NCBI GenBank assembly: GCA_034687125.1
Contig: JAQGBZ010000256.1
Span: forward strand, 25,996-89,995
DNA length: 64,000 nt
From: Neelides folsomi
Taxonomy: Eukaryota > Arthropoda > Collembola > Neelipleona > Neelidae
Direction of reading: 5' to 3'
A model generated the notes under the pieces. The model had not been told where the DNA came from. It saw only the letters and a program-made list of their open reading frames with translations, and ran no database searches. Shown in pieces: positions 51,279 to 63,508 of the stretch. The translations under genes and the position numbers were made by a program. How positions within the stretch are numbered: the stretch's first letter is position 1; each line of letters begins with the position of its first letter.

Positions 51279-53395
51279 GAGTGATAAAGAAATCCCTCAA
51301 GTCCTCTAACAACTTCTCTAATTTCATTAGTTTAATTAGTCTATAAGATCCCAATTGGCTTCAAGGGGTTTCCTCACTCACTAACAGCCCCTTTCTATAT
51401 TCAATTTACGGTCCTACTAGATTCATACCAAACGTGATCAAACTAACACCCGGGGACGATAATAAACCTAGCTTCAATCCAGTATATGAATTATGAATTA
51501 TGACACGACAACGGCATTATTTTAGAATGGGAGTCAAAGTTAATCACTTTAACATGTGGTTGGAACACACCTTTGTTACATCAGACTCACCCACGTATTC
51601 TCTTTCTGAACCTAAATGTGCCATATAGATCATTAATGATTAAAATTGGGACCTTTGGAAGGAAATGGTTTTTGGCACATTGTCGGAAGAAGGGGAAATT
51701 GAACAATTACGCCCACCCGTCTTGGATAACTTTTCACTAAAAATAATTCGTTCTCGGCAAACAAAAACAATCTAAATTTGATTTCAAGTCTCTTACTGGC
51801 AAACTTTTTTCACGACCCTTTTCGTTAAAAAAGAAATAAAAAAATCTTATGATGAAATATGTTAGAGTACACTTTGTAAGTACATGAGTATACATAAGTA
51901 TCTTACTTTGTATATTTAAGGTAAGTTTACGAAGCTTGAATATTCCAACCCTTGATAAAACATGTATCAAGTACTTAAATATAAGTCTTTAAAAAGAATA
52001 TGTGTGAAAGGAATTATTTACTAAAACAAACACAAAATAATAAACAGTAAACAATGTTTAGTTAAAGTTCGTATTAAAAGTGAGCAAACTTCCGTTCAAA
52101 TGTTCTGGTGCTGGGAAAAGAGGTCAAATATCGATTTCCTAAAAAGTCCCAAATTCAAAATAATGGAAGATAAAAATTATTGCTGGAAATGATTATAATT
52201 ACTGTAAATTATTATTAAATGAGGGTTGAAAATTATTTAATTATGAAATTACAAAAACTATATATTAAAGTCGATAATTGACAATCATTGATTGTGCATA
52301 ATTATTGACGTTTTTATTTATTTATGATTTTTACCATTAGGATATGTTGTGGGAAAATGGAATTTTATTTTGTAAAAAATGTTTTGTTTTACTGTATAGA
52401 CATATGTAGACATTACGCGAGTGTTGTGTGGTAGTGGTATAAATGGTTTATGCCTTAAATGTACTCTACATTATACTAATTAAATTAAATTTAAAAGATT
52501 AAGGTGTAAAGTATTGTTGTAAATTAAGTAGAGATAATCAGTATTACTTATTCTAATTAATTGTATGTAGGTAAGAAAGTAAGAACATACTGTTTCTTCT
52601 ATGTATAATTTTTGCTTTAAAAATATCATACCGAAAATAAAATATGTACTATAAATATTAACATATTGTTAGAAATTTACATAATATTTTAAGATAAAAT
52701 TAAATATATTTAAAATGTTAGTTCATTTAAATCCAAACATATTTCAATTTCATTTAAATTAGAACCACCTGTAAGTATACACTACTACGTATTTTAAGTA
52801 TGAAGGTATTAGCTGTTTCATGTATCTGTATAAGAAATTCAATATTTCTTTGTTATACAATACGAATAAAAATGTTTATGGTTCTCTTCATACAAAATTA
52901 TCAAATAAAATTATTATTCAAATCTTCAAATCTTTTAAACATCAAACAAAAACATGTGGATCGTTCGTTTTCTCTTTTACTATTTCATCCATAAGAGCAT
53001 TAAAATCATGCTGGGAAGATTTTAATTGAAAGCTTATTAAACTTCCCTTTATTCGAATATTCACGCGAGTTAAAACAATTGTTGTGTTATAAATAAAAGG
53101 CCAAAGATTAAAGATGTATATATTTAAAAGCCGGGTGAATGAAATGGAAAACCCAATATTTATTTTGTAACGGTTCATCCAAAGGGTCGGGTTGATGTCA
53201 AACTCGCCCACGCTAATTTAGTCCATTCATAAAGGGAGTAATAATAGAAGGGTGAACGGTTTCCTTTTTGATTTCATTGACCCTGAATTTCCAAACATGT
53301 AAATATACATATATTTAATATTGCTAGTAATATTCCCCTCCAGGGAACCCCGGTCATCCCCGTATTAGAATCACCAACTCAAATGGTGTACAAGC
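51279..53395. other. Intergenic between CRHBP and the two-block Cys-rich gene
   Basis: CRHBP 3' UTR (AATAAA near 51461) followed by about 1.9 kb of AT-rich sequence. No gene was recognised in the short open frames around 51737-53211. Confidence 0.45.
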
Positions 53396-53403
53396 CATAA
53401 AAG
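53396..53403 (+). promoter_or_regulatory. TATA-like element of the two-block Cys-rich gene
   Basis: CATAAAAG about 125 bases upstream of the ATG, a normal distance for a short 5' UTR. Confidence 0.4.
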
Positions 53404-53524
53404 CTCATCATTTTCATCCTTTGAACCCAAAGAACTCAGCTCCCAAAGACTCATTCGAAATCAAAGACTCAAAGTCACCACACTTTTAATTCCTCTCCCA
53501 CACAATCAGTTCAAGTTTAATAAA

Positions 53525-54438
53525 ATGAACTTCCTTTCTACCCTCACTTTAATCATCTTTTGCCATTCAGCACAATTTGGATTCATTAAAGGGCAGAGCA
53601 ACTCCATTGGGGAGGAAGCCAAGTTTGAAGCTTTGTCTGGCGGTAAATTGGCATTTATTAAAATATTCCAAAGAAATTTTCATCATTTCAATTCATCAGC
53701 TTTTTAATCCATGTGATTTGTGTCCCATAGGATTTTATCCCGAGCAGCAGCTATTGGCTCCGTCCCAATCAAGCACAAAAAATAAAGTTGGGGAAAAGTC
53801 GGGTTTTATTTGCCGAAAGGATGATCCGACGATGAATAAAGTTTGCCGGGACTTTTGCAGGAAGGCTGAAGCTTACGACGAGGGCCGTTGTTCCCCAGAT
53901 GCCTCGGCCTGCCTTTGCAAGAGGAAAAATGGAGAAATAAAGAGACGTGAGGAATTAGCGGGGTTTCCACATTGATCAATTCCGTTTTTTTTAATAGTCA
54001 AAGTTCACGCTTCTTCGGTGAGGACCAAAAATGGGAAAAATAGGAAAGAGCGTGGGATTATGATGGAAAGCGAAATCATCTTACCGCCACATATGCAACC
54101 GTTTGACCATCCCTTTATTCCTTATGGAGTTTGCACTCCGCAAACCTGTCTTGGAGCATGGTATTACAAAAATATCGTTTAATTAATAAATATATTAACA
54201 AAATATTGAAATAATTGAAATTAAAAATTTAGTTATATGATCACTTCTATTTTTTAATAAAATTTAGTTATTTTTGAAAATATTAAATATTTTGAAATAT
54301 TTTAGTGATCCTGATTGTGACACAATGTGCAGTCCAAGTCTCAAATGTTATTGCAGCTGTCCTGAAGACTTATTTTATGAATACAAAGACATTTATTATG
54401 ATGAAGAACCTTCCATTTTAGCTACAATTTTAGGATGA
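53525..54438 (+). CDS. Secreted two-block cysteine-rich protein with a defensin-like CS-alpha-beta pattern
   Basis: Four exons: 53525-53642, 53731-53946, 53998-54160 and 54306-54438, giving 209 residues. A signal peptide (about 1-23) is followed by a first block with cysteines at 67, 78, 82, 93, 100 and 102. Its spacing C-x10-C-x3-C-x10-C-x6-C-x-C and the GRC before the fourth Cys match the CS-alpha-beta fold of arthropod defensins and related peptides (CxxxC, GxC, CxC). A basic linker (112-131, with KR and RKER sites) leads to a second block with cysteines at 157, 162, 166, 170, 174, 180, 182 and 184, again including CxxxC and CxC. The acidic Tyr-rich tail is cysteine-free. The sequence is too far from known members to name. 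An antimicrobial or signalling role is inference. Splice phases agree throughout. Confidence 0.75.
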
Positions 54439-54443
54439 ATAAA
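54438..54443 (+). terminator. Poly(A) signal overlapping the stop codon
   Basis: TGAATAAA: the final A of the TGA stop is the first base of AATAAA. If used, the 3' UTR is only about 20 bases. The next gene, CPPED1-like, converges from 54651. Confidence 0.4.
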
Positions 54444-54650
54444 ACTAATTTTATTAAATGACTTAATCACTCAATTGATTTCAATACAATTTTCAATTTT
54501 ATTGGCAAACTGCATTGAAGAAATTGCATTACATAGAGAGCATTGTAATTTAGTGTTGTGAATCATGAGGATGAATTTGGCATAATTTGATCATATAAAT
54601 TGCTCATCTAAATTGCATTTTTGCTTGGTATTTCTGGCTCAACTAATTCT

Positions 54651-55565
54651 CTATATTTTGAAATGACGGTTGGATTGATCACAAATCTCAATTGGGAAAT
54701 ATTGATGTTCGATTGAGTCTTTCAAGACATGGACAATTCTGAATCCGCTTGGATCTTTTCCCCAATGACCTCCCATTGACCCTGTCACAACTTGTGAGAC
54801 GTTCTTATACATCCCACCTGCATTCTGATGGTAATGACCAGTAAAAACAATCTTCACCCCTGCCCGATCGATCTTCTCCAAAACTTCCTCTCTGACCTTC
54901 TTCGGTAAATTTAAATACTCCACGTCCGACTCTTCCGGGTCATTAATGAAATAAGGGATATGTTGGAATAAAACGTGGTGGTTGGGTCCAATGTCAGTTA
55001 AAGTCTTTTGTACAAATTCCAAGTGTTCTTTTGCTTCTTCTTCCACATTCACCGGGTTTCTGAAATATTGGCTGTTGAGGACGGAGAACTTGACTCCACC
55101 TACCCAAAACTCAAAGTAATCCGGACCGAAGGAGTCCCGGTAGAGTTGGAGACTTTCGCGAGTCGGGATATCGCAAATGTCATGATTTCCGCACACAGAA
55201 ATGAGTTTGATTTCTGGATCCAACTCCCGGAAGGAACGGAAGTAATCCGCGAGTTGAACTTTACGGATTTGGATTTCCTCCTCCATGTCTGGCTTTGCAT
55301 CCAAAAGGTCTCCACAGACAATGAGAAATCTTGGCTTAGGAACTAATGAGTTAATCTCCTTAATGGCATCCGTCACGAGCTTTACCTCTGGCTCATTGGT
55401 GAAATTGTCTTTTTGTAAAATGTACCGGTCAATGAGACCAAATTGTGGGTCTGCTCCGACAATGAAGGAAAACGGACCACGCCATATTTTCTCTTTCGGG
55501 TCATTGAGGAAGTTTCCAATGTCCATCGTTGGCAGTGTGGTTGGGAACGGGCAGGGGTAATGCAT
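54651..55565 (-). CDS. CPPED1: CPPED1-like calcineurin-type Ser/Thr phosphatase, intronless
   Basis: A single exon of 304 residues. CPPED1 (complete S-transactivated protein 1) is a cytosolic metallophosphoesterase reported to dephosphorylate Akt in mammals. Metal-site motifs appear in order: VGADPQFG (Asp39), CGDLLDA (85-90), CGNHD (125-129), FQHIPYF (His202) and GHYHQNAGG (243-251), then VTGSMGGHWGKDPSGFRIV typical of CPPED1. The length is normal (human 314). It is the only intronless gene in the window, which may mean origin by retroposition, but the frame is intact and conserved throughout. The first ATG is used; a second at codon 14 is possible. It converges with the upstream cysteine-rich gene, leaving 212 bases between stops. 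Confidence 0.92.
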   Translation of the reverse strand: MHYPCPFPTTLPTMDIGNFLNDPKEKIWRGPFSFIVGADPQFGLIDRYILQKDNFTNEPEVKLVTDAIKEINSLVPKPRFLIVCGDLLDAKPDMEEEIQIRKVQLADYFRSFRELDPEIKLISVCGNHDICDIPTRESLQLYRDSFGPDYFEFWVGGVKFSVLNSQYFRNPVNVEEEAKEHLEFVQKTLTDIGPNHHVLFQHIPYFINDPEESDVEYLNLPKKVREEVLEKIDRAGVKIVFTGHYHQNAGGMYKNVSQVVTGSMGGHWGKDPSGFRIVHVLKDSIEHQYFPIEICDQSNRHFKI

Positions 55566-57775
55566 ATCTTTTTAATAGATTTTGATCTTTTTACTTATAA
55601 TTTATATTTCTTATTTAATCTATTTAGTTATTTGTGATTTATAACAGGAAAAATAATTTTCCTTTTATAATTTAAACAAAAATTTAATTGGCGGATTACT
55701 ATTAGTAATTGCATTCATCCTTCTTTTCAAATTCCATCCTCAATTTATAATATATCCTATAAGAGTAGTCGCTGCGCTTAAATAATGCTGGTTGAGGTTT
55801 TAATCATAAAAGCTAACTAAAATTGAAATTGATTACTTTACTTAAATCTTACTAACAATTTATCTCGAATGAATTAATTTTCATTTTCACAGACGTTTAA
55901 ATTAAACATTACTTAAAACGAAGAGTAATTATACAGATAATTATTGTTGTACATAATATTATGTACACCTACTTAAATACTTTAAACTTACATTACATTG
56001 TACTATTGTACATATTGGGTATTTATATTTAATATACCTACTTATTTTGTCAACGCCCAAGATTTAAAGCTATAGATTGGTAATATTTATAGATCAAAAT
56101 TTCATCAGCATGTGACGTTTCTTGGAATATTTGAGAAAAGTGATTAAAAGAATGCGATAAAGAAGGACGCTTTGGTCCTACAATATTCCTCACTTCTATC
56201 TGTATTTCTGTATAATAATAATATTGCGTTTATGATTGTTTTATGGTCATTATCTTTTATGTATTTAAACAAGAATATTTGAGAGATTAACATCTTTGTT
56301 TTTCGTTATTTGAGTCTTTTAAGTAGAGCTCAAATTCCAGAAGCCACATTCACATTACAGTTTTTACTTTGTGACCGTTCAATTCTAACTACTTTTTTTC
56401 TTTTGAGTGGCGACTGTCATCTTGTTATAAAACTGATCCATTTTGTTTATTTCTTTATGATACTTACGAAAGTCAAATCAAGTCTAAAAGAAAAAGAATA
56501 TTAAATTGAACATTTCTTTACTTACTCCCAGAAGTTGACCATACATTTACTCTTTTTACAATATAAAAGCTTCAGAAATAATTTCGCGATTTTGACTAAA
56601 AGGTAAAAGATATTTTACTTTTTTATACGATTCTAAAAAATACTGGTAATCCATTGAATAACAGGATAAAGAAATTTTTAATCATCTTTAAAAAATTGAA
56701 CATTGCACGTTGAATTGAGCATTGAACATTGCACTCTCGAACTCTCGATGTTTGTAACTTTCCTTGGATTTCTTATTGTCCTGTTTAAATACTATAAATT
56801 TTTGACCGGATTGCTGTCATAAAGTGACATGAGTTTTCTCAGAAGAGTATAAAATATTTTTATGTCATTCACTTGCCATTTCGATATGGGATAAATTATT
56901 TAGGGTATAGAAATCAGTATATTGTAGGTATATGGTACTACCTAATACTTTTAAAGTTTTAAATGAAATATTTGAAACTTACAGTAAAAGTATAAAATAT
57001 CTACTTAAAGAATACTTATGCAAATACTTTCTGTACTTTTGAGCCAAATGCTAAGAAAAGCATATTACAAGTTTCATAAAATATTCCACTATGTGTAAGA
57101 CATGAATAAACGATCGAGTAACACATAGATATATCATATACAAAATTATAGATAAAGATAAATGATAAATAAATCAGCTACAAACCATAAGTAAGTTCTT
57201 ATTAACTATAATAGTTAATCCTCTTAATAGCATCGTTCAATATAACCAAAAGCCCCCAAAGCCATATTTATATATCTCTTATATTCATATAGATATTGTG
57301 TATGAAGTCATTAGAAAAAATATACAGATCTGTTCAAACCTAGAAATTACGTTCATTCACTTATGTTCCGAGTACTCACACTAATAAGCTATTGAACGAA
57401 CGAGAGTATTTACAAATATAATATGTTATATTTATTTGTCATGCAAGTGGCACTATTTTTTATAAAGACCCAAATCTCTTTTGTTAATCATATTAAAATC
57501 ATCCTTCCAACCCGTGGTGTTTTTACACCATAAGTAAAATGATATCATTTGATAGATAAATATTTTCCGTTCATCTCTGGTTGAAACCGAAGATTCGAGA
57601 TTCATAAATTTACTCGTTCAATCTTCATGGAATATTCCTTTATCCTGGATTTCACTAGTGGAAAATTTTTTTAATAACGTAATGCGAGCCGGTTATGTTT
57701 CATTAACTATGACTAGCCATGTATTGTTAAACCTCCTCAACAACGTTCTGAGCCCGTGATCGATAAACAAGCGCC
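55566..57775. other. Intergenic between divergent CPPED1-like and inositol-phosphate synthase
   Basis: About 2.2 kb, AT-rich, no gene recognised. It includes the CPPED1-like promoter side (near 55570-55800) and, at the far end, the synthase promoter with an ATCGATA sequence near 57758-57764. Confidence 0.45.
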
Positions 57776-57784
57776 TATATATAT
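57776..57784 (+). promoter_or_regulatory. TATA box of inositol-3-phosphate synthase
   Basis: TATATATAT followed about 28 bases on by TCCGTCACCG, a plausible start site. A 5' UTR exon would run from about 57805 to a donor near 57988 (CCAG then GTTTTA) and splice to the acceptor at 58106-58107, three bases before the ATG. Confidence 0.55.
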
Positions 57785-58109
57785 GAGACCCGCTGACTCC
57801 TCCGTCACCGACTAAAACGAATAGAGTTCTGTCTACGTACACAGTTAAAGTATACTTCTATTCCTTTCTCGGGTTTGGACAGATCGAGTTGCGCCGAAAC
57901 GGTTTATATAGAAAGGTCTGCATTTCTCTTCTCTCTGTATAACTCTATAGGGCATTGGCAAATTCAAGTTCGAGGCCAAGTTCACCAGGTTTTATATATT
58001 TTCCCTTTAGATTTTGTCATTTTATTGTCACTCTCCAAAGTACACGTCATTCAACCTCTATCTATTCATTTTATTTATTTAATTTGGCTTATTTTATTAA
58101 TTTGTAGAA

Positions 58110-60157
58110 ATGTCGACAATGATGGCTCAAGTTAATAGTCCCAGAGTTCGGTATGATCCGGATGCTATAAGATCTGAGTACAAGTACGAGAGTGTGAATG
58201 TCATCAAGAATCCAAATGGAGTCTCCATTGTAAGCATTTACCATAATTACTCTTACATTTAGTTATTTAATTACAGTGGAATTATTGTAGAGTAAGAATA
58301 ATTCATTGATTTTTAAAAATATTGTTTTTAGATAACTCCGAATTCGACTGACCTTGAAATTGAAACATTGCGGAAGGTTCCCCGGTTCGGTCTCATGATC
58401 GTTGGATGGGGAGGAAATAACGGAACGACTTTTACCGGCATGGTTCTCGCTAATAAACATAACATCACTTGGCGGACGAAGAAGGGAATTCAAGAGCCGA
58501 ACTTCTTTGGGTCTGTCAGCCAAGTTGGGACTTGTCCTTTTGGGTTGGATGCTGACGGCTCGGAAGTATTCATGCCGATTAAAAATTTGGTAATTTATTT
58601 TATTGTTTAAATTTTAGAACGATGCTCTTTCATGATCTTTTAATGTAATGTTACTTAATTAATACTTTTTTAGCTTCCAATGGTAAATCCAGTCGATATT
58701 GTTCTTGATGGTTGGGACATTTCTTCCATGGATCTTGGACATGCAATGGAACGAGCTGAGGTTTTCGAGCCAGAACTTCAGAGCAAACTTTTCCCATACA
58801 TGAAGTCAATGAAACCTCGTCGGGCCATTTTCAGCCAAGCGTTTGTTGCTTCCAATCAAATTGAAAGAGCTGACAATCTCATTGAAGGAACAAATATGGA
58901 ACAATTGAAACAAGTATGGAATTTATTAGCTTTTAATAATTAAAATAGCTAAAATACGTAATATACATAGTATACTTATTGTTAATGCATAATACTACTA
59001 ATATTTATTAATTATCATTGCAATTTCAGATTCGCGCAGATATTCGCGATTTCAAAGCCAAAGAAAACTTGGAGAAAATCATCGTTTTCTGGGTTGGAAA
59101 CACCGAGAAATTTGTGGAGATTGTTCCAGGCTTCAATGACACTTGGAGTGGATTAGAAAAAGCTTTGAAATCAAATACGGAGGAAATTTCTCCATCGACC
59201 ATTTACGCCATCGCATCTGTTCTTGAGGATGTAATGAACAATTAAGTTTAATAATAAATTTTAATTAAAATTAAAATGTCAAATTAAGTTCATTAATTTA
59301 GTTCATTAATTTTAATGTAATGATCTTTTATTTTCCAGTGTGCATTTATCAACGGTTCTCCACAAAACACCCTCGTTCCCGGATTGCTCGAACTTGCTCA
59401 ATCCAAAGGAGTCGACGTTGTTGGGGATGATTTGAAAACTGGCCAAACTAAATTGAAATCAGTTCTTATGGATTATTTGATTGGTGCTGGCCTTCGGCCC
59501 GATTCCATCGTCTCTTACAATCATTTAGGGAACAATGACGGCTACAACCTTTCTGCTCCCCATACTTTCAATTCAAAGGAAATCAGCAAGAAAGGCGTCG
59601 TGGAGGATTTCGTGGCTTCTAATAAATTGCTGTATCCTGAAGGAACCCACGGCCCTGACCATCTCGTTGTCATCAAATACGTTCCCTTCGTCTCTGACAG
59701 CAAACGTGCCATGGACGAGTATGTGAGTTCAATTGCCATGGGCGGATTCAATACTCTCACTATCAACAACGTGTGTGAGGATTCGTTGTTGGCCACAACG
59801 GTGATGTTGGATTTGGTAATTTTCATGGAACTGCTTCAGAGGATGAGCGTGAAGGATCGGGGAGTTGAGGTGAAACTTCCTCTTGGGACGCTTTTGGGTT
59901 ATTGGCTCAAAGCTCCTTTGCATACAACGACAAATTCCTTGTTTCGTCAAAGAGCCGGGTTGGAAAATTTGATCCGAGCTGCGCTTTCACTTCCGCCAAA
60001 CAACCAAGTTCATCTTTGCTCTCTGCTTGATGGGAATTATCATTCGGCCAAGTCCATTCCAAAGAAGGTCATGAATGGACAAATTGTGAAAAAATCCTGC
60101 ATTGAAGGAAATGGTGATCATCGCGAAATAGTTAATGGATATAGGAATGGTGCATGA
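58110..60157 (+). CDS. ISYNA1: myo-Inositol-3-phosphate synthase
   Basis: Five coding exons: 58110-58229, 58332-58589, 58674-58913, 59030-59230 and 59339-60157, all in phase 0, giving 545 residues. This cytosolic enzyme converts glucose 6-phosphate to 1D-myo-inositol 3-phosphate using NAD and is the rate-limiting step of de novo inositol synthesis. The NAD-binding GWGGNNGT is at 65-72. Other conserved blocks are [66 protein letters not shown] with [13 protein letters not shown], and a [21 protein letters not shown] stretch. The C-terminus after about 510 ([17 protein letters not shown]) is lineage-specific and polar. All phase-0 introns and a TATA promoter with a 5' UTR intron make a tidy gene. 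Confidence 0.97.
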
Positions 60158-60910
60158 AAATAAGTTAATCTTTAGTAAGTTTTAATTATAATAATTTTGT
60201 TAAATTAAATAGACTGTAGAGTATTACAGTATTTGTAGTTTATTCATTGTGGAATCTTTTAATAATATTCATTTTACGTAACATTTATGTAAATAAAATT
60301 TTAGTGTTGCGCAATATTACACAAATATACCTAAAGTCTTATTGTTAATAACAAAAGTAATATATAAAATATATATGGATTATCTTAAAAATGTCATATT
60401 TAAAGGAAATTGCGTATATACTAATAATACAGAATTTTGTGATTTGAAATAAATTATAATAAATATTATAAAGGCTAACTGATTTTGAATCGTGGGATTA
60501 CTTTTACTGTAGGTATTATTGTATTGACTGATAATTAATATATAATTTCATGTCAAACTCTATATATGCCATAATATTAAATTGTTGAGCAAATAATAAT
60601 GTTAAAAAATTGAAAGATTTAATATTGGATAGATTCAATATTGAATGTTGAAAAATTCAAACTAAAGATAATATATACAGATAATGTATTTAATAATAAT
60701 ATATTTTAAATCCATTAGACTGAATAAGGCTTTTGGGCAAACTTGGTATGAAAATCTCTAAAAATCTACAATGATGAGAAAATTGTAAATATGATCAAAT
60801 TAATGATTAATAAAAATTTACTTTTAAGGGTAAAACAACAATTTGTCCAATTATGTCATTTTATTTATTTATTCATCTTCAAAGCATACAATTGTTTGAA
60901 TTTTTGAATC
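60158..60910. other. Intergenic between convergent 3' ends
   Basis: 3' UTRs of the synthase (AATAAA at 60292-60297) and of the HAD phosphatase (minus-strand AATAAA near 60860-60865). The rest is AT-rich with nothing recognised. Confidence 0.5.
60292..60297 (+). terminator. Poly(A) signal of inositol-3-phosphate synthase
   Basis: AATAAA about 135 bases past the stop codon. Confidence 0.5.
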
Positions 60911-62666
60911 TTATTTCGACAAACTGCAATATTTTGGCTGTGGTTTGGGCGGAGGTGGACATGGCACGACTTTTCTATTCACTTCCACCTCATTCATGTA
61001 TTTGGCAACTTTCTCCTTAAACTTTTCAACATTCTCCTTAATTTCCACTTTGGTTTCCTCTTCTTCCTCTGGAAGTTCTTCGACGATTTTTCCTTCACGG
61101 ACTCCCACAGCTGCAACAATGGCCCTGATTGCATCTGCAAAACTCTGAGAAAGATAATCCGGCTGTGGAAGGGCAGGGCTCGCTTTCAAATCTTTGTCCA
61201 ACAAAAGATAATTCCCTGTTTTGACAAGAACTGTTCGAAGATCTACGTCTTTCGCTCCTTTGATGTCGTCGTACACATCCTACAAATTATCAAAAACCAA
61301 ACATTAAACAAAAAATGTTTAAATAGACATTGAATTGTAAACCTTGACATTTATTTTGAAAAACCAATTGGTATTATCTTGATTGATAAAAACTTACATC
61401 CCCGATCATAACTGTGTTAACTGGCTGTGTATCAGTTTCATCTAGAATTGACTTGAAAAATCCAGGGAGCGGCTTTGCGACAATCATTGGCTCTTGATCA
61501 CAAGCAAATTCCAATGAACTGATGAAAGGTCCGGGGCCTAAACGAATCCCGTCCAATTCCTCATTTGTGAATTTTCCTGCATGAGCCCCGACGAGACTTT
61601 TACCTTCAAGGAGAATTCTAATTCAAACATTCAATCAATTAGCTTTGGCATAATAAAAAAATTATGTAAAATTAAAATACTTCAGGAAAAATATGTGATT
61701 AATATGAATTACAGCAATGCTTTATTCAAAAGCCGATAATCAAAACTGGTGGTTGCAATTCCAATTAAAACGGAATCAAAACAATTTGGATAGCTCATTA
61801 CACCGTCAAATTCCTCCATTGCATTTTCATTGACCAAATAATAAGGATTCAGCTCTAATTTGTATATCAAATGTAATTTAGATTGACAATGATATATATC
61901 TGTATTATTTTCTCTGTGATTGTGATTGTTAAAAATATTTATTCATTCTTACCCAATTTATCAACAATTTTCCGACTTCCATAAAGCGAAGTAAAAATCT
62001 CTTTAATTTCACAAGAAATTCCAAGATTTTTCAATCTTTAAACATTTTAAAAAAGAGAAAAATGTGAATTTTTTATGTATTCGGAAATTCGGGAATAACA
62101 AAATTATATCGCAATCAATTTATTGTAGATTTTTATACCAATACAAGAATGATTATTGAGAAATGTTTGTACCTTGCTTGAAGCATTTTTCTTGATTCGA
62201 GAGCCGTATTAGTAACAAATATCAATTTCAAGTTGCAATCTCTTAGCCTGAAAATATTATTTTAAGTTATTATTAAATAAAACATTTTATAAAGAATAAA
62301 AAAAGATACATTCGCGGCAGACATTAAAGCACTCCACAATCATGCTCAACACACAGCTCATCTCATTTATAGAATGTAAAGTACTAAAAATGTAAAAAAA
62401 TAGTAAAAATAAATCATTAAAAAATTATGCATTTCAACGGCTTCAATGACTCCAGGGAAAGGAACGTTGTCTTTGTCTTCATTAAGCAAAGTTCCATCAA
62501 TGTCAATGAGAACGCATTCACAATTTCCAAACAGCTCTTCGTATTTCTTTCCAAGCTCATACATAGAGAGTTCCGAGTCGGGAACTTCCGGTACTGGTTT
62601 AGTGTCTTCGTAAAGCCATTCGACTTCTTCCTCATCACTACAATAGCAAGGAATTTTATAATCCAT
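60911..62666 (-). CDS. LHPP: HAD-IIA family phosphatase, LHPP/HDHD2-like
   Basis: Six exons: 62666-62431, 62247-62173, 62035-61953, 61854-61713, 61617-61398 and 61279-60911, giving 374 residues. LHPP-type HAD enzymes hydrolyse phospholysine/phosphohistidine and pyrophosphate in the cytosol. Motif I is LIDIDGTLL with nucleophile Asp55 and general acid Asp57; motif II is LIFVTNT; the motif III lysine is in IVAKPLPGFF; motif IV is MIGDDVYDDIKGAK. The layout with a C2 cap and GKFTNEELDG ... LGPGPF ... LEFAC follows LHPP. Human LHPP has DxS at motif I, so a closer relationship to other HAD-IIA phosphatases is possible. Two additions are unusual: an acidic 48-residue N-terminal extension and a roughly 75-residue C-terminal Glu/Lys then Pro-rich tail. 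Intron 1 needs a GC donor (AT then GCATAA) to keep the frame, which makes that junction the weakest point. Confidence 0.82.
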
Positions 62667-63508
62667 TATGCAGTTTTCACTTTATCCCTCAATGATTGAT
62701 TTTGATTTATTTTGAAAGTGTCGACTTGTAATTTTCAAAATTTTGTAGCTTTCTTATAACAATTTAACATTCATTTTTTGCACTTTTGTGTGTACAAAAA
62801 GTACAAATGTATCCATATAAAATCTATCGAAGCAAATATATTTTTTATTCAAGATGACAAGCCTTGAAGCAAAGTCTTAAAAGCTTTACCGATGATGTTT
62901 AACCTTTAAGACTATAAGATATTTATTAGCGCATAAGGACATTCTTAAGTTGTTATTGTTTTATATCTCAATTAAGGGCTCGGCTCGGCTCTGGAGTTTT
63001 TCTCCTTAATTCAATAATTCACATTTAGCCAGGTGTTTGGCGTTTTCAGGTAGTAAATGTGTATAAATATAGAATTCAATGGTCATTTACTCGTTTTCAT
63101 ATTCATTTCTTAATTTCCGTTTGGATGTTAAATAAAACATCGAAACTTGGACATTACAATAGCAATGACGTGGTTCTTTTATAATTTTTTGTGTGGGTGG
63201 GTGTCTTTAGTATTTGATTGATATAAATTTACTGATATGACCATCAGTTTCAAATAACTTCACTTCATGATTTCACTTTCATGTTTCCGAGTAGTGAATG
63301 AATGAAACGATTAATAATTATTATCGATAAACGGAGAAAGCCTTTGACTTTTCATTTTATGTAAGCTCATGCTCGCAACTGTTTAAGTCATTCATACTCA
63401 CTATCAGATCATTAAAGGTTATTAGAAGACTTTTTTATTCATGGTCAATTGAAAGAAATAAGTACAAGCAGAAGTACCATTGATATTTGAAAGACAAAAA
63501 TCTTAATT
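62667..63508. other. Intergenic between divergent HAD phosphatase and secreted Lys-rich gene
   Basis: About 0.84 kb of shared upstream region. No clear TATA was chosen and no additional gene was recognised. Confidence 0.45.
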
